DNA of 64,000 bases from [Zimmermannella] alba NBRC 15616 (GTDB lineage Bacteria; Actinomycetota; Actinomycetes; Actinomycetales; Microbacteriaceae). Below are positions 1 to 8,675 of the stretch, in pieces. Each line of letters begins with the position of its first letter. Positions within the stretch are counted from its first letter, which is position 1. The translations under genes and the position numbers were made by a program. The DNA is taken from contig NZ_BCSO01000004.1 in assembly GCF_001570905.1 (NCBI RefSeq), forward strand, positions 56,847-120,846, read 5' to 3'. Below the pieces are notes generated by a model. The model searched no databases. It worked only from the letters and a program-made list of their open reading frames with translations, and was not told the origin of the DNA.

Positions 1-458
1 TTTGCCTGCTGCGACATCTCGACGCCGAGGAGTGCGCCAAGGAAAGGCCCAGCACCATAAGCGACTGAGGCGATCGTCACACAGATCGCGAGCGAGTACA
101 CCCAGCCGTTCAGCCACCCCCATTTCGGCCCCCAGAGGCGCCGCGACCACGGATACACGCCTCCAGCAACTGGGTAGGTCGAGACGACTTCACCAAAGAC
201 AAGCGCCACCATGAGTTGACCAAGCGCCGCGATGAGCAGCCACCACACGACGCCGGGGCCGGCGATCCCCATCGCAGGGGCGAGGGTCGTGTAGACACCT
301 ACCACCGGGGACAGGTACGTGAAACCGAGCGCGATGTTGCCCCAGAAACCCATGTCGCGTGTGAACTGTTGATCGTAGTCATAGCCGAGGGTGGCGAGAT
401 GTGCAGAGTCCTCGTCATGGTGGTCGGTGCGCGCAGCCGCGCGAGCAGTTGAGGTCAT
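1..458 (-). CDS. APC-family amino acid/amine permease, N-terminal part (runs off window start)
   Basis: An open frame reads from an ATG at 458 leftwards to the window edge without a stop (about 152 codons). The start has an AAAGGAG ribosome binding site a few bases upstream. The translation begins with a hydrophilic, His/Asp-rich stretch. Next comes the typical APC first helix (GFWGNIALGFTYLSPVVGVY), a second hydrophobic helix, and a short FGEVVSTYPVAGGVYPW segment, which is the conserved APC loop after TM2. This resembles GABA/amino-acid permeases of the amino acid-polyamine-organocation superfamily. It is divergent from the permease at 683-2200, so the two probably share a control region. 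The substrate cannot be told from this fragment. Family assignment is firm, substrate unknown. Confidence 0.85.
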   Translation of the reverse strand, partial: MTSTARAAARTDHHDEDSAHLATLGYDYDQQFTRDMGFWGNIALGFTYLSPVVGVYTTLAPAMGIAGPGVVWWLLIAALGQLMVALVFGEVVSTYPVAGGVYPWSRRLWGPKWGWLNGWVYSLAICVTIASVAYGAGPFLGALLGVEMSQQA

Positions 459-682
459 GGTCGCTCCTTTGCGTCCAAGCGGGCCCGGCCCCATTGCCGT
501 GCCCCTCATGGGGTGACTCGACGGTACGGGACACGAACGCACGGGCACAAGCTTCTTCAGTTGTGACAGGGCACATGCCCGTGGTGCAACCGCCCGAACG
601 AGACGTTCAGGCAGACCCAGTACGGTCGGTGGGGAACCCCGAATCACGGTCAATGTCGACCGCAGAACAAGGGAGACCTCGA
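459..682. promoter_or_regulatory. Divergent control region between two permease genes
   Basis: This 224-bp region separates two permease genes facing away from each other and must hold both promoters. A partly symmetrical stretch at 560-590 (GTTG...GGGCACATGCCC...GCAAC) has outer GTTG/CAAC and inner GGGC/GCCC arms and could be an operator. No convincing -35/-10 pair was found by eye, so the operator reading is a guess from symmetry only. Confidence 0.35.
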
Positions 683-2200
683 ATGACTCGCACTTCAAAA
701 GCGAAGCACTTCACCGCTCCAGGCAGCGACACGTCCCAGGGCACGTTCCGCCGCACGCTCGGCACATGGGATGTCGTGGCCGTTGGTGTCGGCGCCATGA
801 TCGGTTTCGGCTGGGTCGTGCTCACGGGGACGTGGATCACGGATGCTGGTGCGCTCGGCGCCTCGCTCGCGATGGTGGTCGGCGGCATCATGATGGCGAT
901 CGTTGCGCTCGTATACTCAGAACTCGTTGCCGCGATGCCGAAAGCAGGCGGCGAGCACAACTACATCCTGCGAGCGATGGGCTCGAAGTGGTCGTTCATC
1001 GGTTCATGGGCGATCACGGGCGGATACGTCTCCGTCGTCGCGTTCGAGGCGGTCGCGCTCCCCCGCACTGCGCTCTACCTCTTTCCTGAGCTCAATCAGG
1101 TGAAGCTCTGGTCGGTGGCCGGCGAAGATGTATTCCTCACCTGGGCGCTCGTCGGCTCGATTGCATCGGTCATCATCACGACCGTCAACGTCATTGGCGT
1201 GAAAGTCGCGGGCACCGTCCAAACCTTTGTCGTGGTGTTCCTCTTCGCGATCGGCGCGCTCCTGGTGGCCGGTTCCTTCGGCGGCGGTGAGCCCGCGAAC
1301 ATGGAGCCGCTCTTCGTGGATGGCATGAGCGGATTCCTTGCGGTGCTCGTCGTCGTTCCCTTCATGTTTGTCGGCTTCGATGTCATCCCACAGACCGCTG
1401 AAGAGATCAAACTCGCGCCGAGGCTCATCGGCAAACTCGCTGTTGTCGCGGTCATCGTGGCAACCGGGTGGTACGTCATGACGATCCTCACCACGTCGTC
1501 CGGCTTGAATGCCGCTGCCCTCGCCGAGAGTGACCTGGCGACGGCCGACGCAATGACGCAATTGTTCGGGACTGACTTCTTCGGCAAGATCCTCATTGCG
1601 GCGGGCATCGCGGGCATCATCACCTCGTGGAACTCCCTGCAAATGGGCGCCTCGCGACTCATGTACTCGCTTGCCCGCACAGGCATGCTGCCGCCGATCT
1701 TTGCGCAGCTGCACCCCAAGTTCGGTACGCCCAGCAACGCGCTCATCTTCATTGGGGCGCTCGCCGCTGCCGCACCGTTCTTTGGCGAGGCGATGCTGGG
1801 CTGGATTGTGGATTCGGGTTCGCCCTCAATCGTGATCGGCTACCTGCTCGTGTCCATCTCCTTTGTGCTGCTTCGCAAGCGAGAACCGGACATGGATCGT
1901 CCCCTCCGCATCGGTGGGCGAGGCAACGGCGGTGTCGTGATCGGTGTCCTCTCAATCCTCGTGTGCGCCTTCCTCGTCTCGCTGTATCTGCCGTTCATGC
2001 CCGCGACGATTTCCCCACCTGCGTGGGCGATGTTCGGCCTGTGGTGGCTCATCGGTGTCATCCCCTTCTTCCTCACCCCGAAGGTCGCCCCTGGCCCGCA
2101 GGCAGAAGAACAACTCGTTGCCCACGTTCACGGCCGCGCAGCTGCGAAACAGCGCACGCACGCATCCCACCCCGCACAACCCCTTCAGGAGACCCGATGA
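683..2200 (+). CDS. APC-family permease, probably of a glutarate/amine catabolic operon
   Basis: A 505-residue integral membrane protein of the APC superfamily with about 12 hydrophobic segments. TM1 contains the family glycine-rich motif (GVGAMIGFGWVVLTG, about residues 36-50), and the loop after TM2 has YSELVAAMPKAGGEHNYI. The ATG at 683 was preferred over longer in-frame starts because GGGAG lies 7-8 bases upstream and the homologous part begins shortly after it. The stop overlaps the start of the CoA-transferase gene by four bases (ATGA), so the genes are translationally coupled, and a glutaryl-CoA dehydrogenase follows. The context suggests import of glutarate or of a compound degraded through glutaryl-CoA such as a lysine-derived amine. 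The exact substrate is inference. Confidence 0.88.
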   Translation: MTRTSKAKHFTAPGSDTSQGTFRRTLGTWDVVAVGVGAMIGFGWVVLTGTWITDAGALGASLAMVVGGIMMAIVALVYSELVAAMPKAGGEHNYILRAMGSKWSFIGSWAITGGYVSVVAFEAVALPRTALYLFPELNQVKLWSVAGEDVFLTWALVGSIASVIITTVNVIGVKVAGTVQTFVVVFLFAIGALLVAGSFGGGEPANMEPLFVDGMSGFLAVLVVVPFMFVGFDVIPQTAEEIKLAPRLIGKLAVVAVIVATGWYVMTILTTSSGLNAAALAESDLATADAMTQLFGTDFFGKILIAAGIAGIITSWNSLQMGASRLMYSLARTGMLPPIFAQLHPKFGTPSNALIFIGALAAAAPFFGEAMLGWIVDSGSPSIVIGYLLVSISFVLLRKREPDMDRPLRIGGRGNGGVVIGVLSILVCAFLVSLYLPFMPATISPPAWAMFGLWWLIGVIPFFLTPKVAPGPQAEEQLVAHVHGRAAAKQRTHASHPAQPLQETR

Positions 2201-3405
2201 CGACTGAGCACATTCCCCACGATGGCACCTCCCGTGGCCCGCTTGACGGCTTGGTTGTCGCCGATTTCTCGCGGGTGCTCGCGGGCCCACTCGTCACGAT
2301 GACGCTCGCGGATCTCGGCGCAGAGGTCATCAAGGTTGAGCGCCCCGGCGCAGGCGACGACACCCGCTCGTGGGGGCCGCCGTATTCCAAGACCGGTGCC
2401 ACCTATTTCGAGTCGGTGAACCGTAACAAGCGTTCCGTGACGCTGGATCTTCGCGATGCGGACGACCTCGCGCTCGCGCGGGAGCTCGCCCACCGAGCGG
2501 ATGTCGTTGTCGAGAACTTCAAGACCGGCGGACTCGCCAGGTACGGCCTCGGCTACGAACAGGTCAGCACCGAGAACCCGAGCGTCGTCTACTGCTCCAT
2601 CACGGGGTTCGGCTCCGCGGGCGGCGCGGAACTTCCCGGATACGACTTCATCGTGCAGGCCCTCGGTGGCCTCATGCACATCACGGGCGAACCGGACGGC
2701 GACCCGATGAAGGTGGGCGTCGCACTCGTCGACGTGCTCACCGCGAAGGATGCCACGATCGGTATCCTCGCGGCCCTCGCACACGGTGCCCGAAGTGGCG
2801 AAGGACGACACGTCGAGGTCAACCTCCTCTCGAGCCTCCAGAGCGCGCTCACGAACCAGATCCAGGCGGTGATCGGTGCGGATGCCTCGCCGTCCCGCCT
2901 CGGGAACGCGCATCCGTCGATCGTCCCGTATCAGGCACTCGCGACCGCGGATGCTCCGCTCGCGGTCGCGGTCGGCAACGACGGCCAGTTCCGCGCGTTC
3001 GCGACGGAGATTGGCGTCCCGGAACTCGCCGACGATGACCGCTTCGCGACGAATCCTGATCGCGTCACGAACCGCAAGGAGCTCATCCCGCTCCTTGAAG
3101 ATGCCCTCGCGAAGGACAGCGCGGAACGCTGGGAGGCGCGCCTCATCGACGCCGGCGTTCCGGTCGGCCGGGTGAACACGATCGCCGACGGCATCGCCCA
3201 TGCGGAGGGGCTCGGGCTCGAACCGATGCTCGAACTCAAGGACGCACACGGCGACGTCGTCGGCAAGGGCATCCGCCACCCAGCGCTCTACACGCCAGCA
3301 TTCCCCGTCAGGGATGCCGCTCCCCCGCAGCTCGGCGCCGACAATGACGACGTCCGCAGCTGGCTTGCCGCACCGCGTGACAATGCCACGACCGCAACCT
3401 CATAG
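2197..3405 (+). CDS. Class III (CaiB/BaiF family) CoA-transferase, probable glutarate CoA-transferase
   Basis: A 402-residue class III CoA-transferase, an enzyme family that moves CoA between carboxylic acids through an aspartyl-CoA thioester intermediate. Family features are the N-terminal GLVVADFSRVLAGP and LADLGAEVIKVERPG blocks (residues 18-51), NRNKRSVTLDL (76-86), VVENF (104-108), and the segment MKVGVALVDVLT (171-182), whose Asp179 is the expected catalytic residue. It starts inside the stop of the permease gene (ATGA) and is followed by glutaryl-CoA dehydrogenase. In other organisms a CaiB-type enzyme paired with that dehydrogenase activates glutarate, as in mammalian SUGCT and bacterial glutarate clusters. 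The family is certain; glutarate as substrate is inferred from the neighbour. Confidence 0.9.
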   Translation: MTTEHIPHDGTSRGPLDGLVVADFSRVLAGPLVTMTLADLGAEVIKVERPGAGDDTRSWGPPYSKTGATYFESVNRNKRSVTLDLRDADDLALARELAHRADVVVENFKTGGLARYGLGYEQVSTENPSVVYCSITGFGSAGGAELPGYDFIVQALGGLMHITGEPDGDPMKVGVALVDVLTAKDATIGILAALAHGARSGEGRHVEVNLLSSLQSALTNQIQAVIGADASPSRLGNAHPSIVPYQALATADAPLAVAVGNDGQFRAFATEIGVPELADDDRFATNPDRVTNRKELIPLLEDALAKDSAERWEARLIDAGVPVGRVNTIADGIAHAEGLGLEPMLELKDAHGDVVGKGIRHPALYTPAFPVRDAAPPQLGADNDDVRSWLAAPRDNATTATS

Positions 3406-3457
3406 CACCACCAGACTTCACACTTCACCACTGATCACCCCGCACAAAGGAGTCACC

Positions 3458-4618
3458 GTGACCGATCTCTCTGACCTCATCAACATCGACAGTCAGCTCA
3501 CTGCCGAGGAGCTCGAGCTGCGCCAGACCGTGCGCGAGTTCGTCGACCGCCGCTTCCGTCCGAACATCGCCAAATGGTACGAGAAGGCCGTCTTCCCGAC
3601 GGAGATCATCCCCGAAATGGCAGAGCTCGGCCTCCTCGGCATGCACATCAAGGGCAATGGCTGCGCGGGGCGTTCGGCGGTCGAGTACGGCATCGCCATG
3701 CAGGAGCTCGAGGCTGGCGACTCGGGTCTTCGCACCTTCATTTCGGTGCAGGGATCGCTCGCAATGAGCGCGATCAACAAGCACGGCTCGGACGAGCAGA
3801 AGGCGAAGTACCTCCCCGAGATGGCGGCCGGTCGCATGATCGGCTGCTTCGGTCTCACCGAACCGAACGCGGGCTCCGACCCCTCGGGCATGGAGACGGT
3901 CGCGACGCGCGAGGGCGACGAGTGGGTCCTCAACGGCAAGAAGCGCTGGATCGGCCTCGGCACGATCGCCGACCTCGCGATCATTTGGGCGCGAACGGAT
4001 GAGGGTGTGCGCGGCTTCATCGTGCCCACGAAGTCGCAGGGGTTCTCGGCCGTTGCGCTCGAACCGAAGCTCTCGATGCGGGCCTCGATCCAGACGGAGA
4101 TCACGCTCGACAATGTCCGCCTGTCCGAAGAGCAGCGCCTCCCCGGCGCGACCTCGCTGCGCGCCCCGTTCGAGTGCCTCAACGAAGCCCGCTACGGCAT
4201 CGTGTGGGGTGCGATGGGTGCCGCACGCGACGCTTTCGAGGTTGCCGCTCGATACACCGGTGAGCGCAAGCAGTTCGACCGCCCGATCTCCTCGTTCCAG
4301 CTCACGCAGGAGAAGCTCGTGAACATGGCCCTCGAGATTCAGAAGGGCCAGCTGCTGGCCCTGCACCTCGGGCGGCTCAAGGATGCTGGCAAGCTCGAGC
4401 ACCACATGATCTCGGTCGGCAAGCTCAACAACTGCCGCGAGGCGATCAAGATCTGCCGCGATGCCCGCGCCATGCTCGGCGGCAACGGCATCCTCCTCGA
4501 GTACTCGCCGCTGCGCCACGCGAACAACCTCGAGTCGGTGCGCACCTACGAGGGCACGGACGAGGTGCACACCCTCATCCTGGGTCAGAAGCTCACCGGT
4601 ATTCCGGCCTTCCGCTAA
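3458..4618 (+). CDS. gcdH: Glutaryl-CoA dehydrogenase (acyl-CoA dehydrogenase family)
   Basis: A 386-residue FAD flavoprotein predicted to oxidise and decarboxylate glutaryl-CoA to crotonyl-CoA in lysine, tryptophan and glutarate breakdown. It matches glutaryl-CoA dehydrogenases rather than other acyl-CoA dehydrogenases: GCAGRSAVEYG (68-78), ELEAGDSGLRTFISVQ (83-98, with the substrate-binding Arg92 and Ser96), GCFGLTEPNAGSDPSGMET, the ARAMLGGNGI helix, and the catalytic base in TYEGTDEVHTLILG (Glu365). The GTG at 3458 has a perfect AAAGGAG at 3446-3452. It lies 52 bases after the CoA-transferase stop and is the last gene of the operon, followed by a strong hairpin at 4674-4725. Confidence 0.93.
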   Translation: MTDLSDLINIDSQLTAEELELRQTVREFVDRRFRPNIAKWYEKAVFPTEIIPEMAELGLLGMHIKGNGCAGRSAVEYGIAMQELEAGDSGLRTFISVQGSLAMSAINKHGSDEQKAKYLPEMAAGRMIGCFGLTEPNAGSDPSGMETVATREGDEWVLNGKKRWIGLGTIADLAIIWARTDEGVRGFIVPTKSQGFSAVALEPKLSMRASIQTEITLDNVRLSEEQRLPGATSLRAPFECLNEARYGIVWGAMGAARDAFEVAARYTGERKQFDRPISSFQLTQEKLVNMALEIQKGQLLALHLGRLKDAGKLEHHMISVGKLNNCREAIKICRDARAMLGGNGILLEYSPLRHANNLESVRTYEGTDEVHTLILGQKLTGIPAFR

Positions 4619-4673
4619 CGCGGATCAGCGGGCCCAGCCACCCCCATCCATTCCCCCACCCCTCGCTTTTCTC

Positions 4674-4725
4674 CGCCAAATGGTTGGTGCTGTCGCAAAT
4701 TTGCGACAGCACCAACCATTTGGCG
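4674..4725 (+). terminator. 52-bp perfect palindrome ending the glutarate operon
   Basis: The two 26-base arms are perfectly complementary with no spacer, centred between 4699 and 4700. The core of the left arm is CCAAATGGTTGGTGC. On the plus strand the hairpin is followed by CAGTTTTTCG, so it can act as an intrinsic terminator for the gene ending at 4618. The same 15-base core occurs in the second palindrome at 5865-5922. The perfect symmetry over 52 bp is longer than a terminator needs. Confidence 0.75.
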
Positions 4726-4888
4726 CAGTTTTTCGTCACACGGTCCTGCTCGGAGGGAGGCGAGGGGCGGGATGCGGGCTGTGCCACACGGGCACACAGA
4801 TCTATCCACAGCCCCACTTCAGCGGGGGCGTTCACAGCTTTGTCCGACGCGTGCCGGACTGTACCGAGGACCGTTCTACGGTCGCCCC

Positions 4889-5833
4889 GTGTCTCGAGTC
4901 CCGCTCCCGTCTCCCCTGGCCTACCGCGCGTGGTCCGTCACCGAAGCGTACGATTTCGGACTCTCGCCATCCAGGCTCCGCGGCAAGTCCCTCGCCCGCC
5001 CGTTCCACGGTGTTCGCTCGCCCACAACGCCCCAAACACCACTTGAACTGGCCCACGCGTACTTCACACGACCCCGCCCAGGGCAATTCATCATCGGTTC
5101 CACCGCCGCACAACTGTGGGGCCTGCCCCTGCCTCGCCGCTTGCATGGGACCGACGGATCTGTCTCGATTGGAGTCCCGGACACCCGCAACAAACCACGT
5201 GGCCGCGGCGTCAACGCACGTCAGTTCCGCAGCGACCTCGTCAGCACTGCATCACGTGCTGGTGTCCCAGTTGCTTCGATATGTCTCACGCTGCTCTCCC
5301 TGAGCAACAGCGTCAGCTTGGAAGAACGAGTGGTCATGACCGATGCTGCGATCAGTGCAGCCGAAAACTACCCAAGCGACGCCTCTGTGAAACGGCCGTT
5401 GACCACGCTCGAAGCACTGACAGACTTCAGCGAACGCTGCGGCTCCGCCACAGGAGGACGTGCACTACGGGATGCTGTCTGCTTGGCACGACCAGGCGTC
5501 GAGTCACCAATGGAATCGGTTCTCCGGTTCAAGATTGTCGCTGCAGGTATCCTGGAGCCTGACATCGCGGTCACGGTGACATGTCCGAGTGGCCGCGAGG
5601 CTCGCCTCGACCTTGCTTACAGGGATGGGCGGGTTGCCCTCGAGTACGACGGCTATGAGTTTCACTCCAATAAGCAGCAGTGGCAAAGGGACATCCATCG
5701 GACAAGGGATCTCCAGCAGGCTGGATGGCACGTGATCCGCGTAACCGCTGGCGACATATATCCGAATGCTGACCGCTTCCTCGGATACCTCCGCCGCGTC
5801 CTCCGGTCCCGGTCCGACCTCGCTCTCCGCTAA
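4889..5833 (+). CDS. DUF559 (Vsr-like nuclease fold) protein with AbiEi-like N-terminus
   Basis: A 314-residue protein of a type common and multi-copy in actinobacteria. The N-terminal part (about 1-100) has the AbiEi/winged-helix-like pattern, including SRLRGKSLARPFHGVR and IGSTAAQLWGLPLP. The C-terminal part (about 205-310) is a DUF559 domain, related to the very-short-patch-repair endonuclease fold, with LDLAYRDGRVALEYDGYEFH, a QRD...RDLQQAGWHVIRVTAGDI segment and a basic end. The exact start is uncertain. GTG 4889 was chosen because TACGGT lies 6 bases upstream, which would fit a leaderless mRNA; no Shine-Dalgarno was seen and longer in-frame starts exist. The gene sits alone between two related palindromes and interrupts the usual neighbourhood of adk. 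Nuclease activity is not shown for this group. Confidence 0.75.
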   Translation: MSRVPLPSPLAYRAWSVTEAYDFGLSPSRLRGKSLARPFHGVRSPTTPQTPLELAHAYFTRPRPGQFIIGSTAAQLWGLPLPRRLHGTDGSVSIGVPDTRNKPRGRGVNARQFRSDLVSTASRAGVPVASICLTLLSLSNSVSLEERVVMTDAAISAAENYPSDASVKRPLTTLEALTDFSERCGSATGGRALRDAVCLARPGVESPMESVLRFKIVAAGILEPDIAVTVTCPSGREARLDLAYRDGRVALEYDGYEFHSNKQQWQRDIHRTRDLQQAGWHVIRVTAGDIYPNADRFLGYLRRVLRSRSDLALR

Positions 5834-5864
5834 ACGTGCCCCAGGCCTTCCGTCTCAGCAAAAA

Positions 5865-5922
5865 CTGCCCCAAATGGTTGGTGCGGTGCCAATTTTCGCA
5901 CCGCACCAACCATTTGGGGCAG
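5865..5922 (-). terminator. 25-bp-arm palindrome ending adk, related to the one at 4674-4725
   Basis: Perfect 25-base arms (5865-5889 and 5898-5922) enclose an 8-base loop. On the minus strand the hairpin is followed by TTTTTG, giving an intrinsic terminator for adk, which stops at 5969. It lies between convergent genes, so it may also serve the plus-strand gene ending at 5833. The arms carry the same CCAAATGGTTGGTGC core as the first palindrome but differ elsewhere. Confidence 0.75.
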
Positions 5923-5968
5923 AAAACATGTGTGCACGGCACAGAGCGCGCGTGCTACAGCGTGACCG

Positions 5969-6571
5969 TTAGGACTGGATGCCCTTCGCGGCGAGGGCAG
6001 CGGCAATCGCCTCGCCAACCTCGTCGATCGAGCCCATACCGTCGACCTCAACCACGAGGCCACGCTCGCGGTACACGGCGAGCAGCGGCTCGGTCTCTTC
6101 GCGGTACACGTGCTGGCGGTGACGGATCGTCTCTTCGTTGTCGTCCACACGGCCCTGCTCCTCTGCGCGCTTGAGGAGGCGCTCAACGACGACGTCCTCA
6201 TCCACGGTGAGCGAAATCACTGCGTCGAGGTCGACGCCCTGCGAGCCGAGGAGCGCCGTCAGCGCCTCAACCTGTGCGAGGGTGCGGGGGTAGCCGTCGA
6301 GAAGGAAGCCGCCCTGGGCGTCGTCCTCAGCGAGGCGGTCGCGAACGAGGTCGTTCGTGAGCGAGTCCGGCACGAGGTCGCCGCGCGAGGTGATCTCCTG
6401 TGCAAGCTTGCCGAGCTCGGTACCTTCCTTGATGTTCTTGCGGAAGATGTCGCCGGTCGAAATCGCGGGGATGCCGTAACGCTCGGCGATACCCGTCGCC
6501 TGCGTACCCTTGCCGGCACCTGGAGGTCCGACGATGAGGAGACGAACTGCGTTCTCGGGGGTGCGGGTCAT
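5969..6571 (-). CDS. adk: Adenylate kinase
   Basis: A 200-residue cytoplasmic adenylate kinase (ATP + AMP to 2 ADP). It shows the P-loop GPPGAGKGT (15-23), the AMP-binding STGDIFR block, the [10 protein letters not shown] motif and a short LID ([19 protein letters not shown]...R). The long zinc-binding LID of many other adenylate kinases is absent, as is usual in actinobacteria. Its ATG overlaps the secY stop by four bases, so it closes the spc operon. The usual followers map and infA are missing; a terminator palindrome comes next. Confidence 0.97.
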   Translation of the reverse strand: MTRTPENAVRLLIVGPPGAGKGTQATGIAERYGIPAISTGDIFRKNIKEGTELGKLAQEITSRGDLVPDSLTNDLVRDRLAEDDAQGGFLLDGYPRTLAQVEALTALLGSQGVDLDAVISLTVDEDVVVERLLKRAEEQGRVDDNEETIRHRQHVYREETEPLLAVYRERGLVVEVDGMGSIDEVGEAIAAALAAKGIQS

Positions 6572-7935
6572 CGGAGAAGTCCTTCGTAATTGCGCTGCTG
6601 GAGCTGTGCGTCGATCTGCTTCACCGTCTCAAGACCGACACCCACGATGATGAGCAGCGATGCGCCACCGAAGGGGAATCGACCGTTACCGCCGAGGAAG
6701 GCGAGTGCGATGAGCGGGATGAGTGCGAGCACGCCCAGGTAGATCGAGCCCGGGAAGGTAATGCGCGTGAGCACATAGTTGAGGTACTCGGCCGTCGGGC
6801 GGCCAGCGCGAATACCGGGGATGAAGCCACCGTGCTTCTTCATGTTCTCGGCGACCTCTTCAGGATTGAAGGCGATCGCGACATAGAAGTACGTGAACCC
6901 GATGATGAGCAGGAAGAACGCTGCCATGTAAATCGGGTGGTCACCCGTCGTGAAGTTGTTCTGAATCCAGGTCACCCATTCAGCGGGCTGTTGACCGGCT
7001 GCCGGCTGGTTGAACTGCGCAATGAGCGCCGGGAGGTACAGGATCGACGAGGCGAAGATGACCGGGATCACACCGGCCTGGTTCACCTTGATCGGGATGT
7101 AGGTGGTGTTGCCACCGTAGGTGCGGCGACCCACCATGCGTTTCGCGTACTGGACCGGGATGCGACGCTGCGACTGCTCAACGAACACGACCGCCATCAT
7201 GATGAGCAGGCCGAGGATGACGACGCCGACGAGGGCGCCAACGCCAGCCGAACCCTGCGCGAGGCTCATGAACGCAGCCGGGAAACCAGCGGCGATCGAG
7301 GTGAAGATGAGCAGCGACATACCGTTACCAACACCGCGCTCGGTAATGAGCTCGCCGAGCCACATGATGATCGCGGTACCTGCCGTGAGCAGCGTGATGA
7401 TGAGCAGCGTGCGGACGACGTTGAGCCAGATGTTCTCCGGCGTGCCCGCGGTCTCGGGAAGCATCGCGATGATGTCCGAGCAGGCGGCGGGGCCACCCTG
7501 ACCAAAGAGGGCACCCGACTTTGCGACGGTGACGAGCGTGGTCGACTGCAGGATGGCGAGCGCGATCGTGATGTATCGCGTGTACTGCGTGAGCTTGGCC
7601 TGACCCGTCTGGCCTTCCTTGTGAAGTGCCTCGAAGTGCGGGATCACGACGCGCAGCAGCTGCGTGATGATCGACGCCGTAATGTACGGCATGATGCCGA
7701 GCGCGAAGATCGACATCTGAAGGAGTGCACCGCCCGAGAACAGGTTCACCATGTCGAACAGACCGGAGCTACCGGGCGCCTGCGATGCGGTGAGGCACTG
7801 CTGCACGTTCGTGTACTTGACGTACGGAGCGGGGATAAACGTGCCGAGACGGTAAATAGCGATCACGCCGAGCGTGAAGAGCACCTTCGTGCGAAGGTCC
7901 GGCGTCTTGAACACGCGCGCAATAGCACTGAACAC
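6568..7935 (-). CDS. secY: Preprotein translocase subunit SecY
   Basis: A 455-residue channel subunit of the SecYEG general secretion translocon in the cytoplasmic membrane, with about ten hydrophobic segments. Family segments include [16 protein letters not shown], the Gly/Thr-rich loop near [13 protein letters not shown], the cytoplasmic loop [16 protein letters not shown] with basic residues for SecA and ribosome contact, and [20 protein letters not shown] near the end. Length is typical. It lies 75 bases after rplO in the spc operon and overlaps adk by four bases. Confidence 0.97.
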   Translation of the reverse strand: MFSAIARVFKTPDLRTKVLFTLGVIAIYRLGTFIPAPYVKYTNVQQCLTASQAPGSSGLFDMVNLFSGGALLQMSIFALGIMPYITASIITQLLRVVIPHFEALHKEGQTGQAKLTQYTRYITIALAILQSTTLVTVAKSGALFGQGGPAACSDIIAMLPETAGTPENIWLNVVRTLLIITLLTAGTAIIMWLGELITERGVGNGMSLLIFTSIAAGFPAAFMSLAQGSAGVGALVGVVILGLLIMMAVVFVEQSQRRIPVQYAKRMVGRRTYGGNTTYIPIKVNQAGVIPVIFASSILYLPALIAQFNQPAAGQQPAEWVTWIQNNFTTGDHPIYMAAFFLLIIGFTYFYVAIAFNPEEVAENMKKHGGFIPGIRAGRPTAEYLNYVLTRITFPGSIYLGVLALIPLIALAFLGGNGRFPFGGASLLIIVGVGLETVKQIDAQLQQRNYEGLLR

Positions 7936-8010
7936 GCTGGGTATCCTGCTTTCGTTTGGTCGCGGAACAGCGAACGGGGGCCGGCCACCGCCGACCCCCG
8001 TTCGGGTGTC

Positions 8011-8490
8011 TTACTTCGAGACGGTACCGCCGGCGGCAACGATCTTCTGCTCTGCCGAGCTCGAGACCTTGTCAACCGTGACGTTCAGCTTAACCGTAAT
8101 CTCGCCGGTGCCGAGCACCTTCACAGGCTCGTTCTTGCGAACAGCGCCCTTGGCAACGAGTGCCTCGACGGTGACGTCGCCACCCTCTGGGAACAGCTCT
8201 GCGAGCGTGTAGAGGTTCACAACCTGGTACTCGACGCGGAACGGGTTCTTGAAACCACGGAGCTTCGGCGTACGCATGTGGAGCGGCATCTGGCCACCCT
8301 CGAAGCCAGCCTTGACCTGGTAACGGGCCTTCGTACCCTTGGTACCGCGGCCAGCCGTCTTACCCTTCGAGCCTTCACCGCGACCAACGCGGGTCTTTGC
8401 CTTCTTGGAACCGGCAGCCGGACGGAGGTGGTGGACCTTCAGGACGGCGTCCTGCTGAGCCTCCTGCGAGGTCTCCTGCTTCTCGGTCAT
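8011..8490 (-). CDS. rplO: 50S ribosomal protein L15
   Basis: A 159-residue large-subunit protein. The Gly/Lys-rich N-terminal region ([18 protein letters not shown]) that enters the 23S rRNA core and the [20 protein letters not shown] block are diagnostic. A Glu/Gln-rich start ([16 protein letters not shown]) precedes the conserved [19 protein letters not shown] part and is longer than in E. coli. The ATG overlaps the rpmD stop by four bases. secY follows, as in the standard spc operon. Confidence 0.97.
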   Translation of the reverse strand: MTEKQETSQEAQQDAVLKVHHLRPAAGSKKAKTRVGRGEGSKGKTAGRGTKGTKARYQVKAGFEGGQMPLHMRTPKLRGFKNPFRVEYQVVNLYTLAELFPEGGDVTVEALVAKGAVRKNEPVKVLGTGEITVKLNVTVDKVSSSAEQKIVAAGGTVSK

Positions 8491-8675
8491 TCGCTGACCT
8501 CCTCGACCTTGACGAGGTGAGCAACAGTCTTCACGTAACCGCGGTTCACCGGGGTGTCCTCCTTGACGACGGTGTCGCCAATGCGCTTGAGGCCCAGCGA
8601 ACGCAGCGTGTCACGCTGGTTCTGCTTCTCACTGATAACGGACTTGATCTGGGTGACCTTGAGGTTCTTGGCCAT
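8487..8675 (-). CDS. rpmD: 50S ribosomal protein L30
   Basis: A 62-residue protein of the usual bacterial L30 length. It has [20 protein letters not shown] and the [20 protein letters not shown] block found in the family. It overlaps rpsE by one base (the rpsE stop and the rpmD ATG share an A) and rplO by four bases, so the three are translationally coupled. Confidence 0.97.
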   Translation of the reverse strand: MAKNLKVTQIKSVISEKQNQRDTLRSLGLKRIGDTVVKEDTPVNRGYVKTVAHLVKVEEVSE

